Source: Icerya purchasi (taxonomy: Eukaryota; Arthropoda; Insecta; Hemiptera; Monophlebidae). From it: a stretch of DNA of 64,000 nt. The notes below the pieces were generated by a model. The model was not told where the DNA came from. It saw nothing but the letters and a program-made list of their open reading frames with translations, and did no database searches. Made by a program: the position numbers and the translations under genes. Positions 35,301 through 47,159 of this stretch are shown piece by piece (the first letter of the stretch is position 1; the number at the start of each line of letters is the position of its first letter). Location of the stretch: assembly GCA_039619475.1 (NCBI GenBank), contig CM077115.1, positions 593,055,643-593,119,642 of the forward strand, given 5' to 3'.

Positions 35301-37492
35301 TTATTTAGAAAATGTACAGATAAACTTCGCGAAAAATTATTTTTTCATAATTGTACACGAATAGAATGCCGGGAAAAGTTCAGCTTGCTTCGTACAATGT
35401 AATTGTAATCAAATTCTATATTTGCTATTAAATTATCATTTACAATTTCATTAATTCTACCATGTACTAAATAACATCGTTTATAGAAAGATTAGACCAT
35501 CACTTAAAGTCACATGAACCTACATAGATCACAAACGAACCCAAAACGGTTTAAACGGACATTATAGACCATTTTAAAGATCACATATTTAATAAAAATA
35601 CTGTCACAAAATCAATTACCACAACTAAAAACAAACTTAACAGCTAGGTTAAATTAATAACGCACAGTAAACCGAAGCTAGAACAACACATACATTTATT
35701 AGAAAACAAAAACTACCAGTGCAACCAATCACATTACAGAAGTATTGCGCAGTTAGAAAGAAGAAATATGATAAAAAAATTTCAGATGTTTCTAATCAAA
35801 GAGGCATGTCCATTATATGAAGTATATCTATTGCTCGAAGAAAAACCGCTAACTAAAAATATTGCACCGGATTAAAAATTGAACCAATTTGTTTAACAAA
35901 TAAATTCGGTTATATTCGTTAGTTTTCATTTATTTTTATCTATACAACATTATAAGAGGTGATAGGTTTGGTATTAATGTTACCGACAATATTTATAATG
36001 CAGTCATTCTATGTAATACTTGGATAAGATATGGAATTTTTTGAAATTTTCGGCAATGTGCAGTTTTAAATATTATAGCGGAAGTCACGTTGTAAATCAC
36101 GTGAACGCTATTTTCGGCATGAGCGGATGACGCAAAAAGTTTAAAAATTTCCTCAATGACGTCACGAAACTGTCGTCGTTAATTTGAATTCATAATTATT
36201 TTAAATCAAAAGTTCCGTACTCCGTACACATATGTAAATATTAAAATATGAAATTGTTACTATTTGTACACCTACAAGTTAAACTTACATTTTATCGCGG
36301 ACAACTAAATACAACGTTTAACTATATTTCTTATTTAATTAAGATTAAATTCACTTTTTTATATACTAAAATATATTGATTCGTCAGTTTTTGAAAAAAT
36401 ATTACGCTACTTAACATTGGTATTTAATTATTCGGGTAAGCAGAAAGTGATTTATTTTTATTACATACTGTATTCACAACAAACGCTTAGCTCCAGTAAA
36501 AATAGCAAAAAACTAAAAACTTTGTCAATAAATATATCATAGTCTTATCAGTTCATTTTTTATTTCGTGCATATAAAAATAAAACAATTCATTTTCTTTG
36601 AAAGACGATGATTTATTGATAATTGAAAAAATGATTCCTTTAAAACTTATTACTAACTTATAACAAGAAACAGTCTTGAAAATTACTAATATTGATTTAT
36701 CGAAATCGTTTATTATTTTAAACAAAAAAATTAAGAAGAAAAATGTTTTTAAACCAACAACTATACTCCATGCATTATTTTCAAAGTAAATATTTTGAAT
36801 TAACATCTAAATGCTAGGAAAATTAATGTTTATTTAAATATATCAAATTCATTATAAATATAACGGGCAAGTTAATGAATTTTATTTTTTTTATTCTAAA
36901 AAACATCGATTTTAAATTTGAAAAATTTAAAAAACGAAAACTAAATATACGTGTGTCATGTTTTCTTAAAATATTTAAGAACTCAATTATGGCATATCGG
37001 TCATAACTTTTTGGTATTAATTATATCGATGTATTAATATTATTAACTCCTAATAGATAAACGGCAAATGTAAATGTACAACTGAAAAAGTGTAGCTTGA
37101 TTTATTATACTTTCCTCTTAGTATTCCTAAACTTTTAATAAATGTAGAAATTCCTCAAAAAAGGGATTAGTCCATTTAATCTTTTCAAGGTATACCTGCT
37201 GCATTTAAAAATACCAAAATGATAATGTGATAAAAAATAAGAGATGATGGAATAAATTACTTTTATCAAAAGGTAAATTAACCAAATGCTGGAAATTAGA
37301 AAAAAATGTTCAAGATGTAAATGAGAACGTTTAAAATATAATGTACTTTTGTATATCAAAATTGTTTTATATGGCAATAAAAAAAAATAATTTTTCTAAT
37401 ATACTTTCATTGAATTACATAATCTTTTTTAAATTTTATTATGAAAATTGAGCAACTATCATTATTCATTGAAAATAATTATTTTAAATTTA
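29343..37492. other. Intergenic stretch without recognised gene
   Basis: About 8 kb of AT-rich DNA. Open frames of 60-106 codons (near 30332-30765, 31337-31657, 33915-34229, 36537-36806) are low-complexity Phe/Ile/Leu/Lys-rich reads of AT-rich sequence. I see no splice pattern or domain in them. A somewhat GC-richer patch at 29560-29660 contains TTGCCCGCGACTTCAG, resembling Helitron 3' ends read in reverse. A minus-strand GAAG|GTGAGC at 29620 could be the donor of a 5' UTR exon of the nine-exon gene. Another patch at 31015-31085 is unexplained. Confidence 0.5.
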
Positions 37493-37496
37493 TTAA

Positions 37497-38816
37497 CTCT
37501 TAACTGGTCCGGTGCTATATTTGTAACATAAACAGTCCGGCGTATTCCTGGAGACTACTCATTTTGAGAGGCCAAAAAGAAAGCCAAATATACAAATAAA
37601 CTAAATATTTTATTTAATATACATATTATAAGCATTACTAAATTTAGGTATGTTAAAATTAAAGTAATTAAAACAAAATATCATAGTAAATAAAATATGA
37701 TGCCGATAAATGGAAAGCAAAAACTTATTTGCAAACTAAGCTTTAAAGAAACCAAGAGAAAACAAATAAAATGTATTATTTTATACTGTGAAGTTTATAA
37801 GCCATTATACAAATTAAAAAAACAAGAAAAATAAAAATGTAACAAATATTCTGGATTTCAGCATGAACCAAAGTTAGTTACTTTGAAGAACAAATTTTGC
37901 ATAGTGGATTTGAGCACTCTAGACAGACAGGCTTTTTGCACTGCAGGCACAAGTATTTTGTCATCCTATGTCTTTTACTGAAACATAAGTGACAAACCTT
38001 ACGTTTTTCTAGAATGAGATTATCTTTGTGGGTACTTCCTGTTCTTCTGGAACATCAAGTATCTTGCTGATTGTAGCACATATTTCACATGGAATATTTT
38101 CTATCGCCAAACGCCTTTCCATATCAACTTTTACTAATTTCATCACTAGTTGCATTGCAAATAGACTTTTTTCTTTTATCGTAGGTGAAGAATATATGAA
38201 TTTATCACAGAAATATCTAAAACGCGAAAAAAAAAATGCTAAAGGCCATCCTTTTAGTGTGGGAACTTTTATTACAATTTGTGTTTTCGTGTTCTAGACG
38301 ATGAGCGAACTTCTGACGTACACCACCTGTACCGATTTTTACCATATATATAACGTTCATCACTATCACTTATTTCGTCTTCAACAATTTCTTCATTGCC
38401 GTCTGAGTCAGATAACTCTGAATTGGTATTGTGTTCCGATTCAATGTTATAGCCTTCTGGCACACTATCTATATCACTACCACTGTCACATTTATCGAAC
38501 CATTTTAAAATAGTTTCTTCATAATTTAAATCGCTTAAACGCACACGTTTCGGTGGTCCGGCCATATTTCACAAAAATTTCCACACGCAAAATTATTACA
38601 CGAACAGTCCCGCGTCGTCTGACAGACTACGATTGAAATAATTTCCATCATAACTTCTAAGAAAATATCGCAAACTCACATAAATATGGCCGTCTATCGC
38701 GGGCCAATAGAGGATGGATTAAGTAATAGGAGAAGTGTGTGGGTTGTTTCATTAAGCAATGAGAAATAATTATTTATATCCAGTCGTCTATCAGACGACG
38801 CCGGACCAGTTAAGGG
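37497..38816 (-). mobile_element. Internally deleted piggyBac element
   Basis: Flanked by TTAA at 37493-37496 and 38817-38820. The ends read CTCTTAACTGGTCCGG (left) and, reverse-complemented, CCCTTAACTGGTCCGG (right), a terminal inverted repeat with the TTAA target typical of piggyBac. Length is 1320 bp, compared with roughly 2.5 kb for autonomous elements. It keeps the start and the C-terminal zinc-binding end of a transposase gene but lacks the catalytic core. A small palindrome (GTCGTCTATCAGACGAC) lies just inside the right end. Confidence 0.9.
37870..38565 (-). pseudogene. piggyBac transposase remnant (N terminus and C-terminal cysteine domain)
   Basis: Minus-strand translation from 38565 gives MAGPPKRVRLSDL, an acidic region (SELSDSDGNEEIVEDE) and YIYGKNRYRWC, the usual N-terminal layout. 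After about 38270 it resumes in other frames, and near 38010-37880 encodes KVCHLCFSKRHR, YLCLQCKKPVC and CSNPLCKIC, the cysteine-rich DNA-binding end. The DDD catalytic core is missing, which explains the short element. Confidence 0.8.
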
Positions 38817-39112
38817 TTAATATTTAATGAATGTGGCGTTACTTTGTGACTTAGTATCCACAACTGAAAAGATTCTGAATCTTATTAAAGAAGCTACATA
38901 GAAATATTTTTTTTAAAAATACTTTTTAACAAATATACCAAAAACTGTATTTTTTTTCTAGGGTTTGAAAGAGATAATTAATTACAAATCATAATATTCT
39001 AAAAAATAATCATACTAGGATTTAAGTTACATTAGTTTGCAGATTTTATTGCTTCAAACTAGAATTGATATTGGCAGCTTTGAAAAATTATTGATGAAAA
39101 GAACGAGGGGTA

Positions 39113-39290
39113 AGACAGTTTGTACACAAGTTTGCATAAATTGCCACTAAGAGCACATCAAAATCGTTAAATCAAAAAGCTGAATCTTTTACTTTTCAAT
39201 CCTTTATTGTTCATAAATTGCCACTAGGAGCGCATCAAAATCATTAAATCAAAAAGGTAAAGCTTTTATTTTTCAATCCTTTATTGTTTT
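39113..39290. repeat. Relative of the MITE arm at 48921-49537, with an internal 77-bp tandem duplication
   Basis: CATAAATTGCCACTA followed by GAG(C)xCATCAAAATCxTTAAATC occurs twice, at 39135 and 39212. Each copy is followed by TTTTCAATCCTTTATTGTT. The preceding CAGTTTGTACAxxAGTT also occurs in the right arm of the MITE at 48921-49537. Confidence 0.65.
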
Positions 39291-39579
39291 GAAGTATATG
39301 GATTATAAATATAGTATGAATATATTGAAGGATTTATTTAATAGATATTTTAAAATTTGATGATAGTTTTTGTAATGGTTATTTGTAAAGAAAATGATGA
39401 AAACTTCATTACAGCCGTGAAATTAATAAGAATTTCTTTTATTATAAAAACAAATGTATAATATAAAAGTACGTGTTTTTTTTTTTCATTTTTTTGTATG
39501 TTTGTATACATCGCACTAACTTTCACAAAAATAAAACTATTCCGTTTAAATTTTTAAAAAGTATAGTTCTATACATAGA

Positions 39580-40559
39580 TCTATACTAATATTATAAAGA
39601 GGAAAGATTTGATTGTTTGTTTGTTTGTTTGTTTGTTTACATTGAATAGGCTCCGAAACTACTGGACCGATTTGAAAAATTCTTTCACCGTTGGGAAGCT
39701 AAACTATCTCCGGGTGACATAGGCTATATTATATTTTCAAAAAAATTAGGGATCCTTACTAAAACTCCAATAATGTAACCCAAAGTGTAAAAAAATGACT
39801 TAAACAGTTCCTTACATCGCGTGCGCTACAAAAACTTTTTTTTATAAAACATTAAAATATCAATGTTAATTACCATGGGGAAATGTAAATTCGGATAAAG
39901 ATCACCTTAGCATCGTTTACAAGCTCATCACCATGGAAATAGTGTGTTAACGTAAGGAATGAAAATTTTCGAGCGTTACCGTTATCTTTTGTAAAAGGTA
40001 CAAAATGCCCAAAAGATTAAGATCTCAACTTTCTAGAAATAGTTCCCAGGCGAGGGCATCAAAAATACGTCGTATTGGAGAATCTTGGTCAGAAACTGAA
40101 AATCGTCTTGGAAGTCAGAGAGAATACGCGTCGCAATCGCGTGCCGGACAGTCGAGTATCGAGCGTTCGCAGCGGCTTGCTGAACAAAATTTGAGAATCT
40201 CTCAAGTACGCGCGTGAGAGTCGAGTGCTCACAGTAACAGACAGGCTTTCAGATACGATCCACAGATTAATTATGCTCAATAGTCTTCCGTCCAAATCGT
40301 AGCCATGAATAAGATCTGCTCCAAGTGTTCTGCCAAAAAATGGGCCAATGAACCTAATGGTATGTGCTGTGCTTCTGGAAAAGTTAGTCTCCCTAATATT
40401 CACGAGCCGCCACGGTCAATAAAAAATCTTTTGACAAATAATCATTTACTGTGATACACTTACACAGTCATGAACTGAATTCCGCGCGGGTGTAATTTAA
40501 CAAATAAAGTAATTTTTTGGAATCATAATTCACGCGAGCAACGCCGCGGGCACAGTTAG
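39580..40559 (+). mobile_element. Short Helitron with a fragment of its own Rep/helicase gene
   Basis: The 5' end TCTATACTAATATTATAAAG, a GTTT run, then CTACTGGACCGATTTGAAA and CATAGGCTATATT are typical of animal Helitron 5' regions. The 3' end ACGCGAGCAACGCCGCGGGC then CAGTTAG is followed by T. The insertion lies between A (39579) and T (40560), the known Helitron target. The 3' TTAG replaces the usual CTAG. Internal coding at 40005-40410 is the N-terminal part of the Helitron protein. Confidence 0.85.
40005..40415 (+). pseudogene. Helitron Rep/helicase N-terminal fragment
   Basis: MPKRLRSQLSRNSSQARASK starts an Arg/Ser/Gln-rich region with repeated RxGSQREYASQ-like units. After one stop at 40215 it reads FRYDPQINYA, then CSKCSAKKWANE and GMCCASGKVSLP, the zinc-binding CxxC...CC motif that precedes the Rep nuclease in Helitron proteins. 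The Rep HUH and helicase domains are absent. Confidence 0.75.
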
Positions 40560-41229
40560 TATTTAATAAAATCATTACATAAGTTTCAATAAAACATTAT
40601 AGCTAAGAAATATACATTTTTTTGTACACTAGATTAGATGTTTATTATTATATAAATGTATAAAATTTAGAATAAAATTTGTGTAGGTAAAAGTTAAGAT
40701 TACACTTTTAAACAAGTTAGTTGCACTATAATTATTTATACTTTGTGTATACATACATAACCATATTAAACATACATAATTATTTTCTAAATATTTTTCT
40801 GATAAAAAACAAGTACAGAAATAGACTGAATCCTCAGCATGGCATGCGGTCCGCACTTTCCATAAACTGAACTCCACATATAAATCTTCTTTGTTCAAAA
40901 ATACAACATCAGGGTAATCACTAATTAAAATTAGTGATAACCCTCAGGTTATGTATTTTTTTGTTTTACTTTGTTGATGAAAAAATGAAAAACGTTTTTC
41001 TACTATGAATGCCGATATTTCCGATGCATGCTTGTTTAACTTAGATTTGGATAAAGAAAAAATTATGTTTTTTTTAAATATTTTATAATGACATCAATTT
41101 CAGCAAACCACAGGTTTTTAGTTAATCCTATTATTTTATTATCACTGGAAGATAAATAAAACATTAGGGTCGCGGGCTTCAAATACATTTATACTTTGGG
41201 TCGCCAGCCAAAAAGGTTTTTTTTTTTTT

Positions 41230-43480
41230 AATTCGGCTCGTCAACTAAGGACCTTTACCCAGAAACAATTAAAGGAAAACGAAATTTATATAGCGAGACG
41301 ATCAGCTATCCTTAATAAGAAGGAAACAATGAAGGGTATAATAAATGTAGAAGGAAAAGACAGGATATAACGAGCACAAAAAGGAGCACGAAGCTCCAGC
41401 CCAAGCAAGTGGGAATACAAAGCCGAACGCTCCACCGAAAGAGCAGAGCACTCAAAGAACACGTGATCGGCGTCATAAACAACCGCATCATTTGAATGGA
41501 GAGGACAACATGGGGAAGACGTCAACGAGAGGTGAAAGCGTGAGGAAGGCAGCAAGGAATGGTTAAAGTGCAAACGCACAATGGAGACAACAACAGAACG
41601 AGGAAGTGAAGGAAACAGAAGGAACCATGGATTTGAAGGAAGATTAGGCTGAATGGACAGATAAAAAGAGCGACAATTAGAAAAGGAGGAAGGGTACATA
41701 TCCGACCAAAATCTGAGATGGAAATATTTACATAAAGGCAAGAGATTAGAGGATGGGATTTTTTTGAAGAAGAATGTAGAAGAAGCAGCAACCCGAGCCA
41801 ATGAATCAGCCATCTCATTACCTGAGATGCCAGAATGGCCAGGAACCCACAACAAGTCAATATGGGATCCCATGGAGAGAAGAGAGAGTCCGAATGAGAA
41901 AACGTATGCGGAGAATAGTAAAATCACAGGAATAGTTAGGAAGAGGAGAAGAGATGGCTTGAAGAGCACTCATGGAGTCGGATATGATCAGAAACTGCGA
42001 AGAAAGACGATTGGAGGAGATAAAAATAATGAAACGTAAAATAGCCATTAGCTCGGCTGTAAATATGGAACAAAAAGAAGGAAGACAGAAGGATTCAGAG
42101 AAATTATAATCTGGAAGAATAAAAGAAGCATCAACTCCATCAGGCCCCTTAGAACCATCAGTGAAAATGTTTACATGAGAAGGGAAGAGAGAATTGACAA
42201 TACTGTGGAATTCCTGTTTAATTACAGCTGAAGGAAGCGACTTTGCAAGTGTAGGCAAAATAAATACTCTGGGAGGATGGCAGAGATCGCTGAAGTTAAA
42301 GGAGAAATAAGGCGGACTATTAAAGGAAATTGTATACGACCAAAATGAACTTGAGAGAAGAAGATGGGGGTAAAAGACGTTTAGCAAGGAAGCGATAGCC
42401 TAAATAAGATCTGCGAATAGACAGGGGAGGAGCATTCGATTCAGCAAGCAGTGCTGGAATACGAGAGGATTTAAGAGCACCGAGACAGAGTCTAAGGCAA
42501 GAATTTTAGATCACATCAAGTTTAGAAAGACGGGACTTGGAAGTGCAGGCGTAAATGAACGAACAGTAAGCAAGCTTGGAGCGGACGATGGATTTATATA
42601 GAAGAATAAGAATGAAAGAGTCACCACCCCATTTAGTCGGAGTCAGGGCCTTCAGCAGGTTCAACCGTTCAATAGCGGAGGAGGAAAGATATTTGATATG
42701 TTCGGAGAAAGTCAGACGACTATCGAGAAAGATACCGTACGAAAGCAATTAACACGAGCAAGAGCTGTGCTATTTAAGGATAAATTAACAGAAGCAGGGT
42801 TATAAGGGCGAAGGGTAAATACAACAATTGAGGCAAGAGCACTTTCAAGAAAATTGAGGGACGAATTGAGAGCATCATTAGCTGCGTCAATATCGTGGGA
42901 AGAGGAAAAAAGGAAAATATCATCGGCAAAGAATAAAGAGTGGGAATTTAAAGGAAGGGAAGCGATACTAGCAGTATAAATGTTAAAAAGAGTAGGACTG
43001 AGGGATGAACCTTGAGGAAGACCGCAAAAAAACCTTTCTAGAAGTGTCAAATAATGGAGGAGAGAGGTAAATAGAACGATTGGACATGAGCTTAATAACA
43101 AGGGAAGTGAAATTGACTGGGATGTTAATTGCTGCCATTTTATCTCTTAAAGTTGGGAGATGAACATTGTCAAAAGCACAGGAGACATCAATGAAGGAAG
43201 CCAGAGTATAATGTTTTTGGATAAAATACTTATATAAATGAGACACAAAAAGACTGATACAATCAGGAGGGCCGAAAGCCGAACATATTGTTAGGAAGCA
43301 CATTATGGTGTTCCAACCACCAGAGAAGACATTTGTTTAGCATGCCCTCAAACAATTTTCTGATGCAGGATGCCAAGGAGATGGGGCGTAAGGAAGAATT
43401 TTTCTTAGGAATAGGTCCAATGATGAAAGAATTCCAAGAAGGAAGGATTGAACCCCTGGAAAGGAAAAAAGGTTAAGAAC
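41230..43480 (-). mobile_element. Non-LTR retrotransposon family A, 5'-truncated copy (reverse transcriptase to 3' end)
   Basis: On the minus strand this covers most of reverse transcriptase, the RNase H domain and the 3' end. Near 43430 the reading is NPSFLEFFHH, from the start of reverse transcriptase. It ends near 41250 with CTGGGTAAAGGTCC and an A-rich tail. The reading is broken into at least five frames, but key motifs remain. Its 5' end meets the 5' end of another family A copy at 43485. Confidence 0.85.
41286..43303 (-). pseudogene. ORF2 remnant: reverse transcriptase and RNase H
   Basis: In order: SFIDVSCAFDNVHLPTL (RT motif A) near 43190, GLPQGSSLSPTLFNIY (motif B) near 43010, LFFADDIFLF (motif C with the FADD aspartates intact) near 42910, WGGDSFILILLYKSIVRS near 42630, and LRLCLGALKSSRIPAL near 42470. 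RNase H follows: NIFTDGSKGPDG near 42160, FTAELMAIL, LIISDSMSALQAI, and WVPGHSGISGNEMADSLA near 41840. The last part holds a cysteine/histidine segment (DADHVFFECSAL). Frameshifts near 43000, 42750, 42500 and 41860 break it. Confidence 0.85.
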
Positions 43481-43509
43481 CGCTGCTGTAGAGTATAATG
43501 GCTCCATAC

Positions 43510-44490
43510 ACATTATACTGCAATCGCTCCCTGAGCGTATTATAGGAAATTTACATCCCTTTGCTGCTGCTAAAATTCTTTACAATAGAACTAAATCAAT
43601 TACAGAAATCCTCCGAGCGGGCAACAATAGACTTGGACTATTTTTTAGTGATATTAGATCAACAAATAATTTTCTTCTTGATTCTGACTTCCTTAGTAAA
43701 TATGCCTTTAAGCCCTTTATTCCTAACAATCTATTGTTCTCTTTTGGCATTATTCGTAATTTACCTATAGATATTACTGAAGAAGAATTATTTGAAGATA
43801 TTTCAGCGGAAGTGCCGGTAGCTTCAATCCGACGACTCAAGAAAAGATTTGGCGATGAATTTCGTCCAATTCCCCTAATTGAAATTAAATTCAAATCACC
43901 TTTTTTCCATCTCCACTGTGCAGTAGAACCCAGCGTAGGACCTCCCATCCAATGCCGAGCTTGTTTTCGTTTTGGCCACACCGACAAGCTTTGTCGCAGC
44001 AAACCACATTGTCTTAAGTGTAATGAGTTGTATTCTTTGGATTCTTGTTCAGCTCCGTAGCCGTCAGATTCTAAATGTCTCAACTGCAAGGGTAATGATT
44101 TAGCCACCGATAGACAGTATCCTATTTTTCAAGACCAGCTTCATCTTCGCAAAATCTTGGCTTACGAAAACATATCCTATAACGAAGCTAGTATAATTAA
44201 AAAATCCAATCTTGCCAACTCAGCTTGTTCTATCTCCGATATAGCTCAAAAAACCTGCATTCTTCTTCTTCCAAGTTTTCTCGCCGACCCAATCGGTTAC
44301 GATCTCCCAAATCTCTTCCCATTCCTCATCAGCACTTCCCTCCTGTTCCGTCAAACAATCGTAATTATCGTAATGGCCTCTTCTTCCCCGATCAACGCAC
44401 AGTGCATCGTCTCATAACGTTCCTTCTTATTCTCCTCCCAACTCACCTAACTCTTGCTTGCAACAACAGGTACCAACTACTCTAATTTTT
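43510..44490 (+). pseudogene. ORF1 (gag-like) remnant with CCHC zinc knuckles
   Basis: Read over two frames: KILYNRTKSITEILRAGNN near 43570, FGIIRNLPIDITEEELFEDI near 43740 (the RNA-binding-like fold before the knuckles), then CRACFRFGHTDKLC (C-x2-C-x4-H-x4-C) and CLKCNE near 43955-44030. A second knuckle start, CLNCKG, lies near 44075 after a stop. After 44100 the sequence continues in other frames, rich in Ser, Pro and Asn. Confidence 0.75.
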
Positions 44491-45841
44491 CCTAATCCCA
44501 ACTCCTCCGTTCCCATGTCAGCAGAAGAAGCTGTCGATAAGCTAGACTTCAGCTTAAACCTTCAAAAAACCCTCCTAAGCTACGTCAAAATCCTGAATTT
44601 CGTACGGTATCGCTCAAACTTTTCCAATTGTTATTTGCTCACTGCCCTTTGAATTCTACGGCTATGTAACTGGTCAACTTCCTATATTTCTGTTAATGGT
44701 CCTTATGATTGTGAAATTCCATTCTAATATTTTCTCTTGCATATGTATGAAATTCGCTATGGTTCCTGTCAATGAATTTTATGTATTTTCTTAAATTTCT
44801 ACTCTGCCGTTCCCTTTCTATATTCCTTTATCTAGGCTAACAAACATTCCAGAGCTCTGGTCGTTAATTCCCGTCACATTTCCTTCTGTAATCTTATGTT
44901 TCTCTTGGATTGCATTACTAAAAAGTATTGTAGGCATCAAATGCGTCTTTTTAAAAATGCATGTTTCCTATTCCTATTATTGCCATTGTCTCGTCTCGTA
45001 ACCTAAGTCTTGCGAGAGACGAGAGCGATGGACGATTGTTCATAATTTTTGTTTAGATCAATTTTCTTTCCCAGCTACACTGTTAAAAGTGAGAACAGTC
45101 AACAAATGTTTCTGTTATAATTTATATGCTTTTCATTATCATTATGTTTGTGACCATTGCCTCTTTCTGCGACCTTTAATTGGGTTCGACAGTAGTCGAG
45201 GACATTGTATGGTTGGTTGAAATGCACAATTATATAAAATTTCTTTTTTTTTCGATTTTAAGCCGTGCAAATCAATATTAATTATTAGATGCATTATTCT
45301 TATCCTCAAATATCTTACTTTTTCCTTTTTTCATTTTTCCTTCGGTCTTCTTTCAACTACGCTGGACTACGGTAAAGAAAGACGGTTAGCCTGTTTCAAT
45401 TTAATCATTTTCAAAGTCCTTTTCGTTCCAGTTATTACCTTTTTCAAAACGAATTTAATCTCTAATTACTCCTTGGTTAATCTTAATTTTTTCATTTTGA
45501 CCCGCATCATTTCATACCTAATTAAGTCGGTAAACAAGCGAGAGAGAAGGTCGTTTTTCCTCAGTGAATATCGCAATAAGTTTTCATATTTCTCATTTGT
45601 AAGTTATCTGGAAAAACAGATGCTTCTCCATTGTCTTATTTTCCATCCCTTCTTCTGCCGTATCTTTCCTTGTCTTTATTCGATATTTTTAATTGGCTTT
45701 GCGTGGACTACCCGAGTCTACACTCATTCCTTCCCTGATTTTCCTCTCTTTTCCAAATCTGCAGGTTGCATAGGTATTATTTCCCTTCCTCTCCTACACT
45801 TACATGGTTCCTTCCCCACCAACTATTTTTCTGTGTTTTAA

Positions 45842-46580
45842 ATTATGTCAAATGCGCTAAATATTCTTCAATGGAACTGTAGGGGTCTTAATGTCAATAA
45901 ATGCTCTCTCGAAGGTTTGTTGGATCAATACAACATTCAGGTTGCTCTTCTATCAGAAACTTCGCTCAAACAACCTTACAATATTCAAATTTGAGGATAC
46001 TCCTTAGTCAGTTCGAATCAGGAAGACGGCTATGGCGGAGCTGCTATTCTTATAAGAAAAGATGTACATTTTTTTATTCATCATGATAGGTTTTTCCTTC
46101 CTTTCTTCCAGTCCTTTTAATCCGAATTTAGTTCACGTCTCAATCCCATTGTGTTACGGTAAAAGTTTTAATCTTGTCTCCTCCTGCATTCCACTGTCCT
46201 ATAACTTACGCGATTTCCTATTTGACTTGTTTTTTAATTCTATTCCTCGCCCTTTCATGGTCGGCGGTGACTGGAACTCCCACCTTGCCCCTATGGGGTT
46301 GTTCCAGTTATAACAGTAATGGCACAATTATCGAGGAGATAATTTTCAATTATAATTTGGTTCTCCTAAATGATGATTCTCACACCTTCTTCAATTCATC
46401 GTCTATTTCTAGTTTTATCGATCTGTCCTTTGTTTCCTCTGATATAGCCCTCAAATCCTCGTGGAGAACTCTAGATGGTACATTCAGCAGTAACTACGTT
46501 CCGATCCTCATTGTTCGTAATGACTTCCATCGTTATTCTCTTCCTTCTTCATTTACACCTTTGCATTATGCTGATTAGAA
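45842..46580 (+). pseudogene. ORF2 remnant: apurinic-type endonuclease domain
   Basis: NILQWNCRGLNVNK at 45860 (the QWN motif), QVALLSETSLK with the catalytic glutamate, GYGGAAILIRKDV, then VGGDWNSH near 46260 (the GDxN motif). The end reads SFIDLSFVSSDIA and SNYVPILI, where the last motif would normally be SDHxPI. The replacement of SDH by SNY removes a catalytic residue. At least two frameshifts are present. Confidence 0.8.
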
Positions 46581-47159
46581 CCTGTGTAAAACTGTTTGGA
46601 ATAGATTTCGGTTTATTGTGGACTCGTACCTTCCTGCAATACAGGTAGAAAACGATACTATTTCCCAATATTCATCCTTTACTAATTCTATCTCCTCTGC
46701 TTTAACATTGTCTTCCCCACTTTATCACCACTCCCGAAAAAGTCATTCTTTAAGAGCTTCATCACTGTAGTGGAATGGGGACTGCACAGCTGCTGTTAAT
46801 CAAAGTTTGTTTAGCTTTAGATCATTCTGCTCTCAACCTACTTTTAATAACTTCTTGACTTACACGAGTTCGAACGCTAAAACCAGATATATTCTCAATA
46901 ACGCCAAGAAAAACTCTTGGAAATTCTTTTGCTCTTCTTTTTCTCGATTGACTCCTATTTCCAAACTCTAGAAGTTGGTTAAAGCTTTTAGAAATTCTCG
47001 TTCTGAACGCCCGTCTAGCTCCAGTTTTCCTAAGGATACTCTTTCTTCTTTCTTTGACCCTATAGCTCCTGATTATGCCTCTAACTATGATAAAGTGGGT
47101 TCTTTAATTCCTCCTTACCCATCGCCGCCTCATTTTTTTCCTCCAACTTATCCTTTTCT

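Noticed and set aside
41764..42039. 91-codon plus-strand frame
   Set aside because: It is antisense to the RNase H region of the minus-strand LINE.
43580..44107. 175-codon minus-strand frame
   Set aside because: It is antisense to the ORF1 zinc-knuckle region of the plus-strand LINE.
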